Part shown: piece by piece, positions 48,093-58,689 of the stretch
Position numbering within the stretch: position 1 is the stretch's first letter
Layout: every line of letters begins with the position of its first letter
Assembly: GCA_027922465.2 (NCBI GenBank)
Contig: BQMF02000805.1
Location: 30,653-94,652 of the forward strand
DNA: 64,000 bases
DNA from: Turritopsis dohrnii
Lineage: Eukaryota; Cnidaria; Hydrozoa; Anthoathecata; Oceaniidae
Direction: 5' to 3'
The notes under the pieces: generated by a model
Databases searched by the model: none
Told to the model about the DNA's origin: nothing
What the model saw: only the letters and a program-made list of their open reading frames with translations
Translations under genes and position numbers: made by a program

Positions 48093-48207
48093 AAAAAAAA
48101 CGAAAGCCGGTTGTAATAGCTTTCTTGCTTTCGCAGAAATCTAATTAACAAAATGATAAATATTAAAACCAAACAATAACAAACTCAACAAGACGACCGG
48201 AAGGTCG
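48093..48207 (-). repeat. Two more hairpin ends of the same family
   Basis: 48121-48140 is a 5' hairpin (TTTCT-gcgaaagca-AGAAA in complement). 48189-48207 is a 3' hairpin with a different stem, CGACC-ttcc-GGTCG, followed by the constant TCTTG|T. They mark two truncated neighbours. Confidence 0.55.
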
Positions 48208-48789
48208 AAAGATTTTGCTTGTGTTTTTAAGAATAGCGCCCCTTCAAATATCGTCCATTCTAAATACACTCCGGGTTCATCGGGTTGCAGAGTGGAATTT
48301 ATAAAGCCGTGTCTCCATAACCCTACGTGTTTTTGTACTTCTGCGTAACCTCCCTGTTTTGAGAAATGTCATTTTGTATTTCAAAAAAGTCTGCTAGTGT
48401 AAACATAGAAATAAAAAGTTTTATGGTGTAAACCAAACTTTACTATTAAATATATCACAAATTGAAACAAAAGAAATATACTTGTGTGAGTTGTAACCAT
48501 GAATTTTTAGTAAAAAATGATTTTTTATAAGGAAAATGTGAGCCAATAGAGAAAATAAATGTCTTCTTTGAAAAAATTTTAAAAAACGAAAATCTATCCA
48601 AAATACTCAAACGAAATAAACAAACCAAATAACAAACAAATAGTTTGTTAGACGGTTTGAATTAAAGTTAAAAATTAAAACTGCTTCTACTAAACTAAAG
48701 CTTCTTCTTTACTGCCGTTGATCCTAAATTTTACTTAATTTAATTAGTGATACTTCGATTCAAAAAAGTAACTGAAACCATTGATGTCT

Positions 48790-48957
48790 AGGGTGGTTGT
48801 CTAGTTGAGCGGTTCCTGTCATTACAGCTTCCGTAGCCCAAATGGGGGCTTTGAATGCTCTAGGACCTCCTTCGCAGGACCCTCATTGGTAACAGTACCT
48901 TAAGGAACTGAAGAGGCTATCCTGGGTAAACATTCGTAAATAAATAAATAAATAAAT
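48790..48957 (+). repeat. SINE or LINE 3' end with (AAAT)n tail
   Basis: About 165 bp ending gaactgaagaggctatcctg, ggtaaacattcg and then five AAAT units. Retroposed elements typically end in such tails. The 5' part has no convincing tRNA promoter boxes. The preceding 48210-48789 shows nothing recognisable. Confidence 0.55.
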
Positions 48958-49049
48958 TCTTATTGTTTTTCCTTTTGTGAGTAGTGGTAAATACACTTCA
49001 TAGCTCACGAAGTATAAGAAAACATATCATGACCATGTGAACAAGGAAA

Positions 49050-49212
49050 AAGTTAACTGCACTTAACTGCCGAAAATCGTCAGATAGCTCACTAAACTGC
49101 CGAAAATCGTCAGTTAGCTCACTTAACTGCCGAAATTCGTCAGTTAGCACACTTAACTGCCGAAATTCGTCAGTTAGCACACTTAACTGCCGAAAATCGG
49201 CAGTTATAAATG
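49050..49212 (-). repeat. Right terminal array, five 30-bp units
   Basis: Inverted counterpart of 36850-37015 (unit ACTGCCGAAAATCGTCAGTT plus agctcactta), ending in the cap TTATAAATG next to TA. Because 30 is a multiple of three, the complement encodes a chance LTDEFRQLS repeat. Confidence 0.9.
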
Positions 49213-49305
49213 TATTATATAACTACTTTGTAAAATGGTCTGTACATGCCACGGTAGTCGAAGAAAAAATAAAGTTAAAAATGCTTTGCAAAGTTATAGA
49301 TGAAG

Positions 49306-51295
49306 TCAGGGATATGTTAAAGCGTAGCTGGATGCAGAGCGAGATTCGACAAACAAAAATATTCATTGAATTTTTTTTGTTTTAAGAAAACAAAGACTGT
49401 CCTATGTGTGTTGTCAAAAATGGCGGCCAAGCAGCATGAAGCGATCCAAATGATAGGTCACAAAAAGCCACTTTTTACTTCATCTATACGTTTTCTGTAC
49501 AATCTCAGTTCAGACAGACTTTTGTCAAAGAAGCTTTTAGACTTTTAAACAAGACTTAAATTGTATTCTACCTTATAAGGATGATAAACAGCCATTTATA
49601 ATGTCGCACAGAGCGAAATCTGTTGGTGTTATATCGATGGAAGGAGGAATTCCCTGTTATCCTGCTAATTGTCAAGGCAAGATAAAACATTAAATTTACC
49701 AAATCTTGTGAAAATAGAATCAGGGAAGACCACGATCTCCCACGACTTTCATTTTTCTGAGGCATATATCTACGCCATTTTCTTTTCGTCTATATCTTTT
49801 TCCGTCACTTTAATCACGTGACCTCCAGTAAATTCTTGTATGTCATGTGATATTATTTTGAACTGCAAGGACACCTGTAATGAAATGGCAGAAATTTTCT
49901 ATTTCAAAACAAACGAAAACTCGGTATGAATATCTACTATGTGCAAGAAATCGCTTCGTTTCACTGTGATTAGAATATATGGCTAAGTGTGTTCGTCACT
50001 GGCTGCTTCAGTTTTCCTTACTATGTTTTCTATTTTCATATGACTTTGCATTTTCAGATGTAGATGTGTTAAGATGTATGTAGACATGAAGTAGTAAGCT
50101 TTTATCTATATGAAATATGCCGTCATGTTTTTAGAAAAATACAAACAAATGTCTTTCTAAAATACTTAAATGAGTGGCAAGAGGACACAATGACTGTGTC
50201 AGGGACAAAAACAGATATAGCAGAGTTTTGAAAGTATTATAATTACTGGTGATTATTGTTCCTGCTTATATAAATCAATGATAAAAATTCCTGACTTGAT
50301 ATTGTAATTATTCTTTGATTTGAATCCTCTAATAATTTAAGTGCAGAATGGTAGGCTAGATATGCATCTACCCCTTTTATTGAGGTTTATATATCTGCAT
50401 TTCAATGCATTGCTTCAATCATCAAGCTGGAGCCATTGTTATTTTACTTGGATGGAATTGAAGACTGTTTGTCCAATAAACTGAATCTTTTGCAAGAAAA
50501 TAGTGCGCAGTGGTTGTGTTGGTAATCCCAGCTTAGAACGATATGTTCAATAAAAGAAAGTTAATTGTTGTCAAGTCAGATATGATAACTGGCAATGCAT
50601 GAAAATACAAGATGATGTATAAGAGAGAGAATAGACCTCAATATTATTGCTGAAAAAGTGTTATCAAAGAGACAAAAATGCTGATTTTGGATGTTTTATT
50701 TTTCAGTTATGGGTGAATATATACTTTTGTGTTGAGACAAATTGCCTGCACATTACAGAAAATATATTCTTATGTAAAAAATAAGAAAAATGCTATTAAC
50801 CGTCACTTACTTTAATGAACAAATAAACACATGGTTTCAAACCCATTTTTGCTGTGCCTAAAAAAATGTGGTTATATTCTCAGAAATGTAGTATGTCTTC
50901 TTGTATATCGTACTGTTAAGTATTATTTCATTGTATTTTACATATACATTGTCTATTTTATATGGTATATATAGTTATTTAATTAATTTATTTCATATAA
51001 ATATATTTTGAGCATGCTGCATGGAAGAAGATAAAAAAATTCAGAAACTTTTTTGTTATTATATTCAATTTTTCCCTTTGAGAACTACACATCATTACTC
51101 TAAACCTTTGGTTCTTTTTGTCTTGTTAGGCATGCTAATCTAGGTTCTAAATTCTTAATCCTTCTGTTCTTGGTCATTTTTTCAGCTTTTTAGTTTTTCA
51201 GGGTTTTTTTTTGTTTTTTTGTTTTTCCCCATGTTTTTATATTTGCATTCTGTAAGTATTTGAACTCCTACTACCTTAAGGGAAGAAATTTTTTT

Positions 51296-51326
<31 letters not shown>

Positions 51327-52140
51327 GAAGAAATTTTGGCGGTTTTTGAAGCAATCCACCAAATCGGCCAAAATTTTTCCCTGCCAAAATTTCTTCCCTT
51401 AAGGTAGTTAATTATCAGAGAAGAATTTTAGTTCATTATATATTAGCATACATTTCTCTTCTCTGAAAGTGCTCGACAGTCAGGAGCAATTTTACTTTAT
51501 TTTAAAACCACTTCAGTTAGCTGATGAATCCGTGAAGGAAGAAACTTCAAGTTCATCGAAAAATAGTTTTCTTCTTTCATCCTTTTATAAGTATATACGT
51601 TTATATTTATATATAAGACAAAAAAAACACACAAGAAATTTTCACAGTATTTCGATTTATTAAAAATCTTTGTCAAGTGTTATGTTTATATTATATATAC
51701 ATGCAGTAGTAGGTCCACATCAGTATTGTACTGCATTTTTCAACGACCTTCTTTACCAAATAAATTATTTCCCTCAAAATAAAACATGTTTTTTTTTCAA
51801 AGCAGGCGTTCTAAATATATATAAGCTAACGTTTGGGTAATTTTTAAGATGCTGAGCATATTACCCAGTTCACTTGTACACTTTTTCCTCTTGATCAAAA
51901 TCCCAAATCAAAATCTTGTAGCTTCGAACACTATTCCGCGTATAGCTAGGATAAAAAACAAGTCAAACAGAAGTTTGCACGATTTATTTCACGTCTTTGC
52001 ATTGGTTGAAAATACGCTTTCAAGCAATTTAATTGGCGAAAAAAAAACAATCACATACATTCCTGAAATTTTTGACAACACACATAGAACATAGCAAAAT
52101 CTATCGCTCTGCATCCAGCTACGCTTTAACATATCCCTGA
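49306..52140. mobile_element. DNA transposon with perfect 37-bp inverted ends
   Basis: 49306-49342 (starting TCAGGGATATGTTAAAGCGT) is the exact complement of 52104-52140. TGAAG directly flanks both ends (49301-49305 and 52141-52145), a 5-bp target duplication. The 2.8-kb interior is AT-rich and shows no transposase; a nested foldback lies at 51271-51407. Few superfamilies make 5-bp duplications (Transib is one), but the end sequence does not match the Transib consensus. Confidence 0.8.
51271..51407. mobile_element. Foldback MITE with a T17-G22 tract
   Basis: Ends CTACCTTAAGGGAAGAAATT and its complement (aatttcttcccttaaggtag). Directly inside the left arm is a run of 17 T and 22 G (51289-51327), presumably an expanded homopolymer that could form a G-quadruplex. 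Non-coding. Confidence 0.8.
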
Positions 52141-52145
52141 TGAAG

Positions 52146-53138
52146 TAGACAAGTCATCGCTAAGGTTCATTTGACGCTTGCAGCAGTATAAAGCTACGCT
52201 GTTCTCTCATAATTGATTTCTTGTAATCAAAAGCTGTGTAACAACGAAACGATAAAATCTACAGAAGTTTTTACAAAATATTTAAAACCACTTTTGCTAA
52301 TCATATGAATAAAGCTCTTTATTCGATGCTGATCAACCAACAATGTACTTCATTTTATTTAGAAGATATTTCGATCATCTTGTGATCATCATCAGCTAAA
52401 ATAAATTTAAAAAAAAAGTTTAAAAACTGTTTTGCCATTTAAAGCTCTTTACCAAACTAAAGTTGTACCTTAAGTTTAACAGCAAAGTACTTGCGTCTTG
52501 TTTTCAAAATCGTGAATTAGAATGTTGATTGTGCAGGATGCAACAAAGTAGTTATTATGGAGAATTTGCAATTATAATAAAAATGAATTTGCTTTACCAT
52601 CATAAATTTAAATTCCTTTCATACCAATAAAAATACTTTCCATAAGGCACATTTTCCTTTCACGTAGTACATGCGTATTCAGATGGAAACTGTTGACTTA
52701 CAGTACTTGACGGTATAACAATAACACAATATCAACTGTGCAATATTGATGCGATTTCATTTGTAAAATAAAGTTTTTACATCTGTAAATATGTTTGGCT
52801 TTCATCGTTGTGACCTATACTTTCTCTGATGTTGCGGACAAGAATATCTCTGAAATTCTCTGAATTCCCCCGTATTTGAAGTGAAATAGAGATTAAGCAC
52901 ATAGGAGTTATTTGCGCTGATCTTTAACATGCCATCGAAAATCACTACTCTCTTAAGCCTTCATTTCTACAATTAATCATTTGGATATGATTTTAATTAA
53001 TTCGCTTCATTCGATCATTACGACACAATTCATGAATATATCTGAATGATGCATAATTTTCACATTAATATATTTTACCACTTTTATATCGTTTTGCCGC
53101 ATCTGTTTGATTTTCATAAACGGATTTATGACCGTCTT
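52146..53138. other. No recognisable feature
   Basis: AT-rich DNA, no coding motif. A small palindrome lies near 52370-52392 (atcttgtgatcatcatca region). Nothing called. Confidence 0.4.
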
Positions 53139-53450
53139 ATATTAATTAGCGGGATTCGGAAAAATCATGTTTCGTTTACACGAAACTATTTTTCTATAGA
53201 TTTGTGGGGAATTATATGCAACGTCGTAGAATTGTTCGTGAATTTTTCCCTACAAAGTCATTAGAAACTTGACATCAATACTTGAAATAAGCGTGCAAAG
53301 TAATGATGTTTCTTTTGATACAACAAAAGGCTTTAAATCCCTGGAGTACCTTTATAGTAGAACAGTTTTAAAAAAATTCTTACAAGTAATTGATTTTTTT
53401 CGTGTAACAGGCTCCTCGAGTTTACGAATCTCCCTAATTATCAGTTATCC
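53139..53450 (+). repeat. Duplicated segment, copy 2
   Basis: Second copy of 45066-45370. The shared reading GIRKNHVSFTRNYFSIDLWG is kept, then diverges. It shows that the segment next to the integrase-like gene also exists without it. Confidence 0.8.
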
Positions 53451-53812
53451 GATAATGATGGTTGCTTCTTTTCTTTCCTGTAATTCCAGAACCATAATAC
53501 ACGCAAAATAATGGGCCAGACGAAGCATACACAGGAAACATTAAAGGGATACGTCCGAAAAATATTGGGGAATATAACCTCAGTTTGAAAATGCAATCTT
53601 TTGTTGTGATTATTGGTATTGAAACATTGTCGTACAACGTGAGCACGTTCTGATCATTAATGCACTTGGGAAGGAAGGAAGATATTGAAATGAAATATCA
53701 AAGCGATGTGAAAACCTTTGAGCTTCAAATCGTACAACTATAAGTTACAATGAAATAAAGGATAACCAGAAAAGTATTGCATATAACGAATGGACAAAGA
53801 ATGGATTCATGC

Positions 53813-53940
53813 TGACTATGCGTGTTGAACAAACTACAAGTAAAATTTTATTAAGAGGTTTTCGGATTTTTATGGATCCATCATCAGTGCTGTTAAAAAA
53901 AATAAGTATCCTTTTGTTTGTTGTTCAACATATATAGTCA
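53813..53940. mobile_element. 128-bp foldback MITE
   Basis: Ends TGACTATGCGTGTTGAACAA and (right, complement) TGACTATATATGTTGAACAA. Non-coding. The surrounding 53451-53812 and 53941-54481 hold nothing recognised. Confidence 0.65.
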
Positions 53941-54481
53941 ACAATCTAATATAGGTTCTACATTAAACAATGGATACATAATATGTTTACATGTCGATGT
54001 CTAGTATAAAACATTGAAGTGGAAGGACAAAAGTAAGCATAACGTACAATAGAAATGTCATTCTGAATGTGTAAACACAATTGAGAGGTCAAATCAAAGC
54101 TAGTTTAGACGAACAGTTTATTGACAGACTGCTTTCAGAGAGTGAATTTAAAAATCAGGAAGACTTGAAGCGGATTTGATCAAAGATCCTGCATAAATAG
54201 TAGAGAATAAAGAAATAGATTCATTAATAACAAAAGTAATTAAAACATGTTCATAAACAGGTGAGTGCATAAGTTCTTTGCATTTTTTGGTTCCTTTAAC
54301 AATTTCTAAAACAACAAAGCTTACCGGATGTTCTCACTCACTAAAACAAATTTCGAAAGGTTTAACGTGGTAAACAAACAGACGATGGTTAATGATTGCA
54401 GGTTTACTATTACGGTAGCAGCAAAAGTGAATACCTTATTAAAACGCCCTTAAACTGCTACTACTACTACTAGTCCGGTCA

Positions 54482-55003
54482 CTAGTATTGAGACTGACAC
54501 GGCAATGGCCACATGGAACACTCCAAAGCTCTTCATAAACCAATACACCTTTCCCGTAATTGATTGCGCAATATTTTTATCATGCTCTACCTCGTTTTCA
54601 ATATGCTATACCATGACAACCGAATCTCCCGTGCTCAATCATTAACAATTTCACAATCATTACACTAATTGCTCATTACTGAAATAAGTCCCGTGCCATT
54701 CTGTTACCATATCAACCTTTGCGAAAACGAGGCGGAGTATGGTAAAAAGTATTGCGCAATCAATTACGGGAAAGGTGTATTGTGACGGTCGACTGCTTGA
54801 TACGTACTGAGAGGAGATACGAATATTCCGACCAAGAAATCTCCTATAGCCAACGACAGGATTTGTAAATCAGAAGGGTTACGAAGAGCTGGCTTTTTTG
54901 CAGACAACAACAAAATTATGAAATTCATTGAAGATGCAAATACTGCATTGATTCCAAAAAAGGCTGTAAAGTATATCCGCTGATAATCAGGCAGGTGTGA
55001 CAT
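54482..55003 (-). pseudogene. Rhodopsin-family GPCR fragment (TM1-TM3), split by a MITE
   Basis: The minus strand from ATG 55003 encodes the start of a class A GPCR. TM1 contains the conserved Asn (FASSMNFIILLLSAK). The loop KKPALRNPSDLQ leads into TM2, LSLAIGDFLVGIFVSP, with the class-defining LAxxD Asp. After STYQAVDRHN the coding sequence is interrupted by a 242-bp foldback (54541-54782). Beyond it, in minus direction, KSFGVFHVAIAVSVSILVTG resembles a membrane segment at the TM3 position, but the conserved Cys and DRY/ERY are not seen and a TAA follows at about 54447. TM4-TM7 are absent. The ligand cannot be inferred. A pseudogene of an expanded cnidarian-type GPCR family is the best reading. 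Confidence 0.65.
54541..54782. mobile_element. 242-bp foldback MITE in the GPCR fragment
   Basis: Inverted ends ATACACCTTTCCCGTAATTG continuing to attgcgcaata, about 37 bp each side, nearly perfect; weaker inverted similarity continues inward (cgttttcaatatgctatacc against the complement of gagtatgg). No clear target duplication beyond the palindromic AAT/ATT. Confidence 0.85.
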
Positions 55004-55084
55004 GGTAAGAACTCCATTAGTTGTGGTTTGGTCTTCCTTTGAGAATTGTTCTTTTTGAAAATCGCAGCTAGATAATGAACTTTA

Positions 55085-55540
55085 CAGAAACTTTCTTTGA
55101 ATAAATAGAATAAGTTTACAGAATAAATTTGAATAAATGTTTTTTTTAACTGTCACTGTGGTTTCGTTTCTTTACACATCTTTCTTTGAGAATTGAATCC
55201 TTCAAAATGAGCATATGGAAGACCTTCCTTTTGTGTGTCACATGAATAATTCAGAGTGTTTTTTTCCGAAGAAAGAACGTAATTAACTATTGTCTCTTTG
55301 ACAATCACGGCAATGAAATTCTCAGAAGCTTTTTTCGAATAAATAGAATGTATTTTTATCTGTAACTGTAGTGGTCTGGCACATTTCGCTCGGAAACGAA
55401 TCGATAATTTATGGATTTACTTTCTTAACACATCTTTCACTGAGAATTGAACTTTTTAACATTAGCATATGGATGGCCTTTCTTTCGTGTGTCACATGAA
55501 TAATTCACAACATTTTTTTCGGAAGAAAGAAAGTAACTAA
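55085..55540. repeat. Direct repeat, about 254 bp period
   Basis: Blocks such as gaataaatagaatrwgttt, ctgagaattgaa and gtgtcacatgaataattcac occur twice with an offset of about 254 bp (for example gcatatggaagacc at 55211 and gcatatggatggcc at 55465). Diverged tandem duplication; non-coding. Confidence 0.7.
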
Positions 55541-55544
55541 AAAG

Positions 55545-58006
55545 ACAAAACTATTTGAAATTTTACAGAAAATCAACATTCCTACTCCTCTTCCTCATAA
55601 ATATTTATGTAAATGTCAAATGAAACAAAGACCAGTGACGCACAACTCAAAAATAGACTAAATGAGTAAGGCTGTAACATTTGTTGTTTGAAAATTAAGG
55701 AAAACAAGCGTCACATGTCGTAAAACGGTGTAGTAGCATCTTTAATGTATAGCATTCTTCAACATCCTTCATCTCTGCTTGATGTATCGCTTCGCATTTT
55801 TACGCCTCACTGACAATTTTAGGAGAGTCGATATGAGAACCCTCAGGGAGTCATTCAGGTTGCCGGTGGCGGCTTCTTTTGCGAATCATTTTGGTTCCAT
55901 TATGAGTATCAGAACTTCAATCTGCTATGACTACCTTCGGAGCATCATGCCTTGATATCAAATGACGCCCTTTGATGCATAATACGTTAATGTTATCATA
56001 TCATAATGGTGAGGCATTTCTCAACGTCGTTTTGCTGATCTTTTCCCCGGATTTTATGGCGAATCTCAGGATAAATAAGAAAACAATGCCATTCACTTGA
56101 AATCATGCATAGATCTTTTAATATAAACACGTACTTAAAACTAGCAAATAGTTCTATTACAAATGCTCCCTCATAGACTGAGAATAAGCAGACACATGGT
56201 TGAGGAAGTTTTACAATACAACGAATAATTTAATGAGTAGCGGTATTTCAAAACTAACATTTTGCAATATACAAACCAAATAGATCTAAACTTTAAACTC
56301 TGCACAAAACTTGTTAATTTTTGTTATCTCTTAGGCCTTAGTTACACTGATGCTAATATACTTTTTTAAAAGTGTAAATACAACTTAACTAACAGAAAGA
56401 AGATAAGATTTTTTAAAGAAATTATGTAAGACCCAAAAGGAAATTTTCGAAAAAAATCAAAGCGAAAAATCCATTAGAAATCTGCGTGTGAAACTTGGAT
56501 TCAAAACAAAAGAATAGCCAAAAAAAGGCTTGTAGATTAAATCACGATTCATTTTTGAAGTGAGGTTTACTTTAATTCCTTGCACATGAACTTCGTATTT
56601 TGCTCTCATGTCCGACAAAAACGTGAGCGGTTGAGTACACGCTTTTTCAGGTCACGGCAAAGCCGAGAACTGTTTAATTACGGCTGTGGTGGCGCGAGGC
56701 GAGGCGAAATTTTGGCAAAAAGTAGATCCCGACTGTGTTTCTTGCTATTATTACTTTTTTCTTTCAAATTCTCAAAATGTTTGGTCTGTAAATTATACGT
56801 ACATTGTTTTCTTAAAATTCCGGCGTACTGCTACTGGCATTTGGATCGTTGAAAACAAGTGGGGAACAAATTGTGAATGTTATAAAGTGAAGTCGAAACA
56901 ACTGTAATTATGGTACTCTACTGTGCTTAATTGTAGGGGGGTCAAATTGCAATTTTTCAAATTTTTCATCCCGAAAATCAAATTATTATGACCCCCCCTG
57001 TTTAAGAAAACATAATAATCATGTGTATTGAAGATCTCTTTTTAAATTATTGAAAACTGCCATATCTTCTCACAAATCGACTCATAAAACACTGTTTTGT
57101 ACTATATAAAGTATAACTATACAAGACTTCTAATAAGAGTGCTTGCAGGAAAAAGCCGAACCTTATCTCACTTCGACAGTTTCCATTCCCACCCCCACTT
57201 AGACTTTACTATCAACGAAAAAACTGTTACATAGAACTAGAGGTTCCTTGAGTGTTAAAACTATTTTAACAATACTTTTTATTATGTATAGTTTTAACCA
57301 TTGTATTCGATATGGAAGAGTAACTACCCGTTATATTAGCATTCCTTCAAAAATATATCAGTTGTGTTTCTTAATCTCAGCCTGACAATGTTTCGTGTTT
57401 CTTAAGATTTTGCCATTTTGAGCCTCATGTTTCTTAATGTTTCATGTTTCATGTTTCTTGCTATTTTGTCTTTCTGATACACGTTGTTGTTTTTTTAAGA
57501 AACACGAGTTTCTTAAAAAAACAGTTTCGACATTTGAAACAATACGGAAAGGGTCTTTTGAATCGCAGATAAATAAAATTATATTGATAGATAGGATAGA
57601 TTGCATTAGTTTCAAGAAAACTAACAAAAATAACATATTTTATTCGATTTAATATGGATGCGTATTCACGCATTCAACTCGCTCGCGGAAATTGTGAAAT
57701 AAAAATCCGGCTTTCACGCATTCCAACTTTTCGCTGGCGAACGGGTGATTTTAGGCACCCACTCCGCACCTTACTATATTGATATCAAACACACGGTGAC
57801 CGATAGTATCGGATTTTGTTGTTCTCCTTTCAAAGTATGATTTTATCTTACAACCTCAAAATACATGCTAATGGTCTTATTTTGAAAGGTCGGCGTAATA
57901 ATTTCAGAGACCTCTAACGCCGGCCCTAAAAAATAACGTATTTAAGGCCGGTGTAATAAGGACCGATAAGGTAATTTAAAGTTGTGAAACATTTGTAAGT
58001 TTCAAA
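55545..58006. other. No gene recognised; low-complexity patches
   Basis: Mostly unique AT-rich DNA. 57385-57525 is rich in GTTTCTT/AAGAAAC repeats on both strands, which creates mirrored false reading frames. 57880-57970 has a loose direct repeat of GGTCGGCGTAATAA and GGCCGGTGTAATAA. Nothing coding is supported. Confidence 0.4.
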
Positions 58007-58075
58007 TACCGTATTCTCTGTAATAAGCGCCCGGGCTCTTATAAAATTTTTTTAGAAATTAGGGGGGCGCTTATT
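58007..58075. repeat. AATAAGCGCCC/GGGCGCTTATT transposon end
   Basis: AATAAGCGCCC at 58022 and its complement GGGGGCGCTTATT at 58063-58075 bracket a 30-base AT core, after an ataccgtattctctg lead. It is the terminal motif of a common DNA element and marks where the Helitron gene is cut off on its 5' side. Confidence 0.5.
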
Positions 58076-58219
58076 TTCAGAAACGTTCTTTACCTCATGC
58101 ACATATTCTTATCCATTTAGCTCAAGAGGACAAACTGCAGAATGCTGATGATATTGACAGCTTAATTTCTGCTGAAATACCAGATCCTGAACTTGAACCA
58201 GAGCTACATAAAGGCGGGG

Positions 58220-58285
58220 TTCCACTTAAGCGAAATCGGTCGCGCGGGCCGCGCTGCCCGCGCGACCGCTTTCGCTTAAGTGGAA
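58220..58285. repeat. GC-rich terminal hairpin of the Harbinger element
   Basis: Just inside the left end, TTCCACTTAAGCGAAATCGG continues to tcgcgcgggc and is followed by a 6-base loop and its near-perfect complement, a stem of about 30 bp. The right end lacks this foldback. Confidence 0.85.
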
Positions 58286-58338
58286 ATTGATAGAAGTTTA
58301 AGAAGTGGCGCACTTTTTCACAACTGCTAATTATAAAT

Positions 58339-58689
58339 ATGAATATGTCGAGAAGGAATTTGCTGATTGCTTTGATGTTAATTAGACGATCAAAGAAAAA
58401 CGAAAAAAAGAAGAAAGCTAGAAGATTTTGGGTGAAACAGCTATACCAAGAGCGTCACAAAAAAGGAGAGTACCATTTACTCATAAAAGAGATGAAAATA
58501 TTCGATAAAGAGTATTTTTTTCAACATTTTCGGATGACTCCAGCTAAATTTGAAGAACTGCTGTCGTTAGTAGAACCAAAAATAACGAAAAACTCAATAA
58601 AAAGGGAACCTATATCTCCAGGAGAACGATTATGCGTGACTCTTCGTTACTTAGTGACAGGGGATGCATTTGATAGCGGCGAAACATAG
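58339..58689 (+). pseudogene. PIF/Harbinger transposase, N-terminal fragment
   Basis: 116 codons from ATG 58339. The reading ARRFWVKQLYQERHKKGEYH, then FFQHFRMTPAKFEELLSLVE and ISPGERLCVTLRYLVTGDAF, is the conserved N-terminal region of Harbinger-type nucleases, ahead of the DDE domain. It stops at TAG 58687-58689 in the middle of the conserved region (normally continued after TGD). No DDE-domain sequence is found downstream, so the catalytic domain was deleted. A basic stretch (RSKKNEKKKKARR) at residues 16-28 could serve in DNA binding or nuclear import. In these elements a separate Myb-like partner gene is usual; none was seen. Confidence 0.85.

Larger units (their letters stand above)
36850..49212. 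mobile_element. Large element bounded by inverted 30-bp repeat arrays (12.4 kb)
   Basis: Both ends are TACATTTATAACTGCCGATT... in inverted orientation, 28 identical bases including the TA, followed inward by five 30-bp tandem units on each side. TA flanks each end (36848-36849, 49213-49214). Only the outward edges carry the TACATTTATAA cap, which supports a single element rather than two unrelated arrays. The inside contains a broken integrase-like gene (43840-45190) and many hairpin-ended elements, several of which must be later insertions. No named superfamily is assigned. Confidence 0.55.

Noticed and set aside
48998..49180. Minus-strand frame encoding repeated LTDEFRQLS units
   Set aside because: It lies in the 30-bp terminal array; any array with a period divisible by three yields such a repeat. 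No gene context.
57437..57673. Three overlapping reading frames on both strands
   Set aside because: They arise from GTTTCTT/AAGAAAC low-complexity repeats; no motif.
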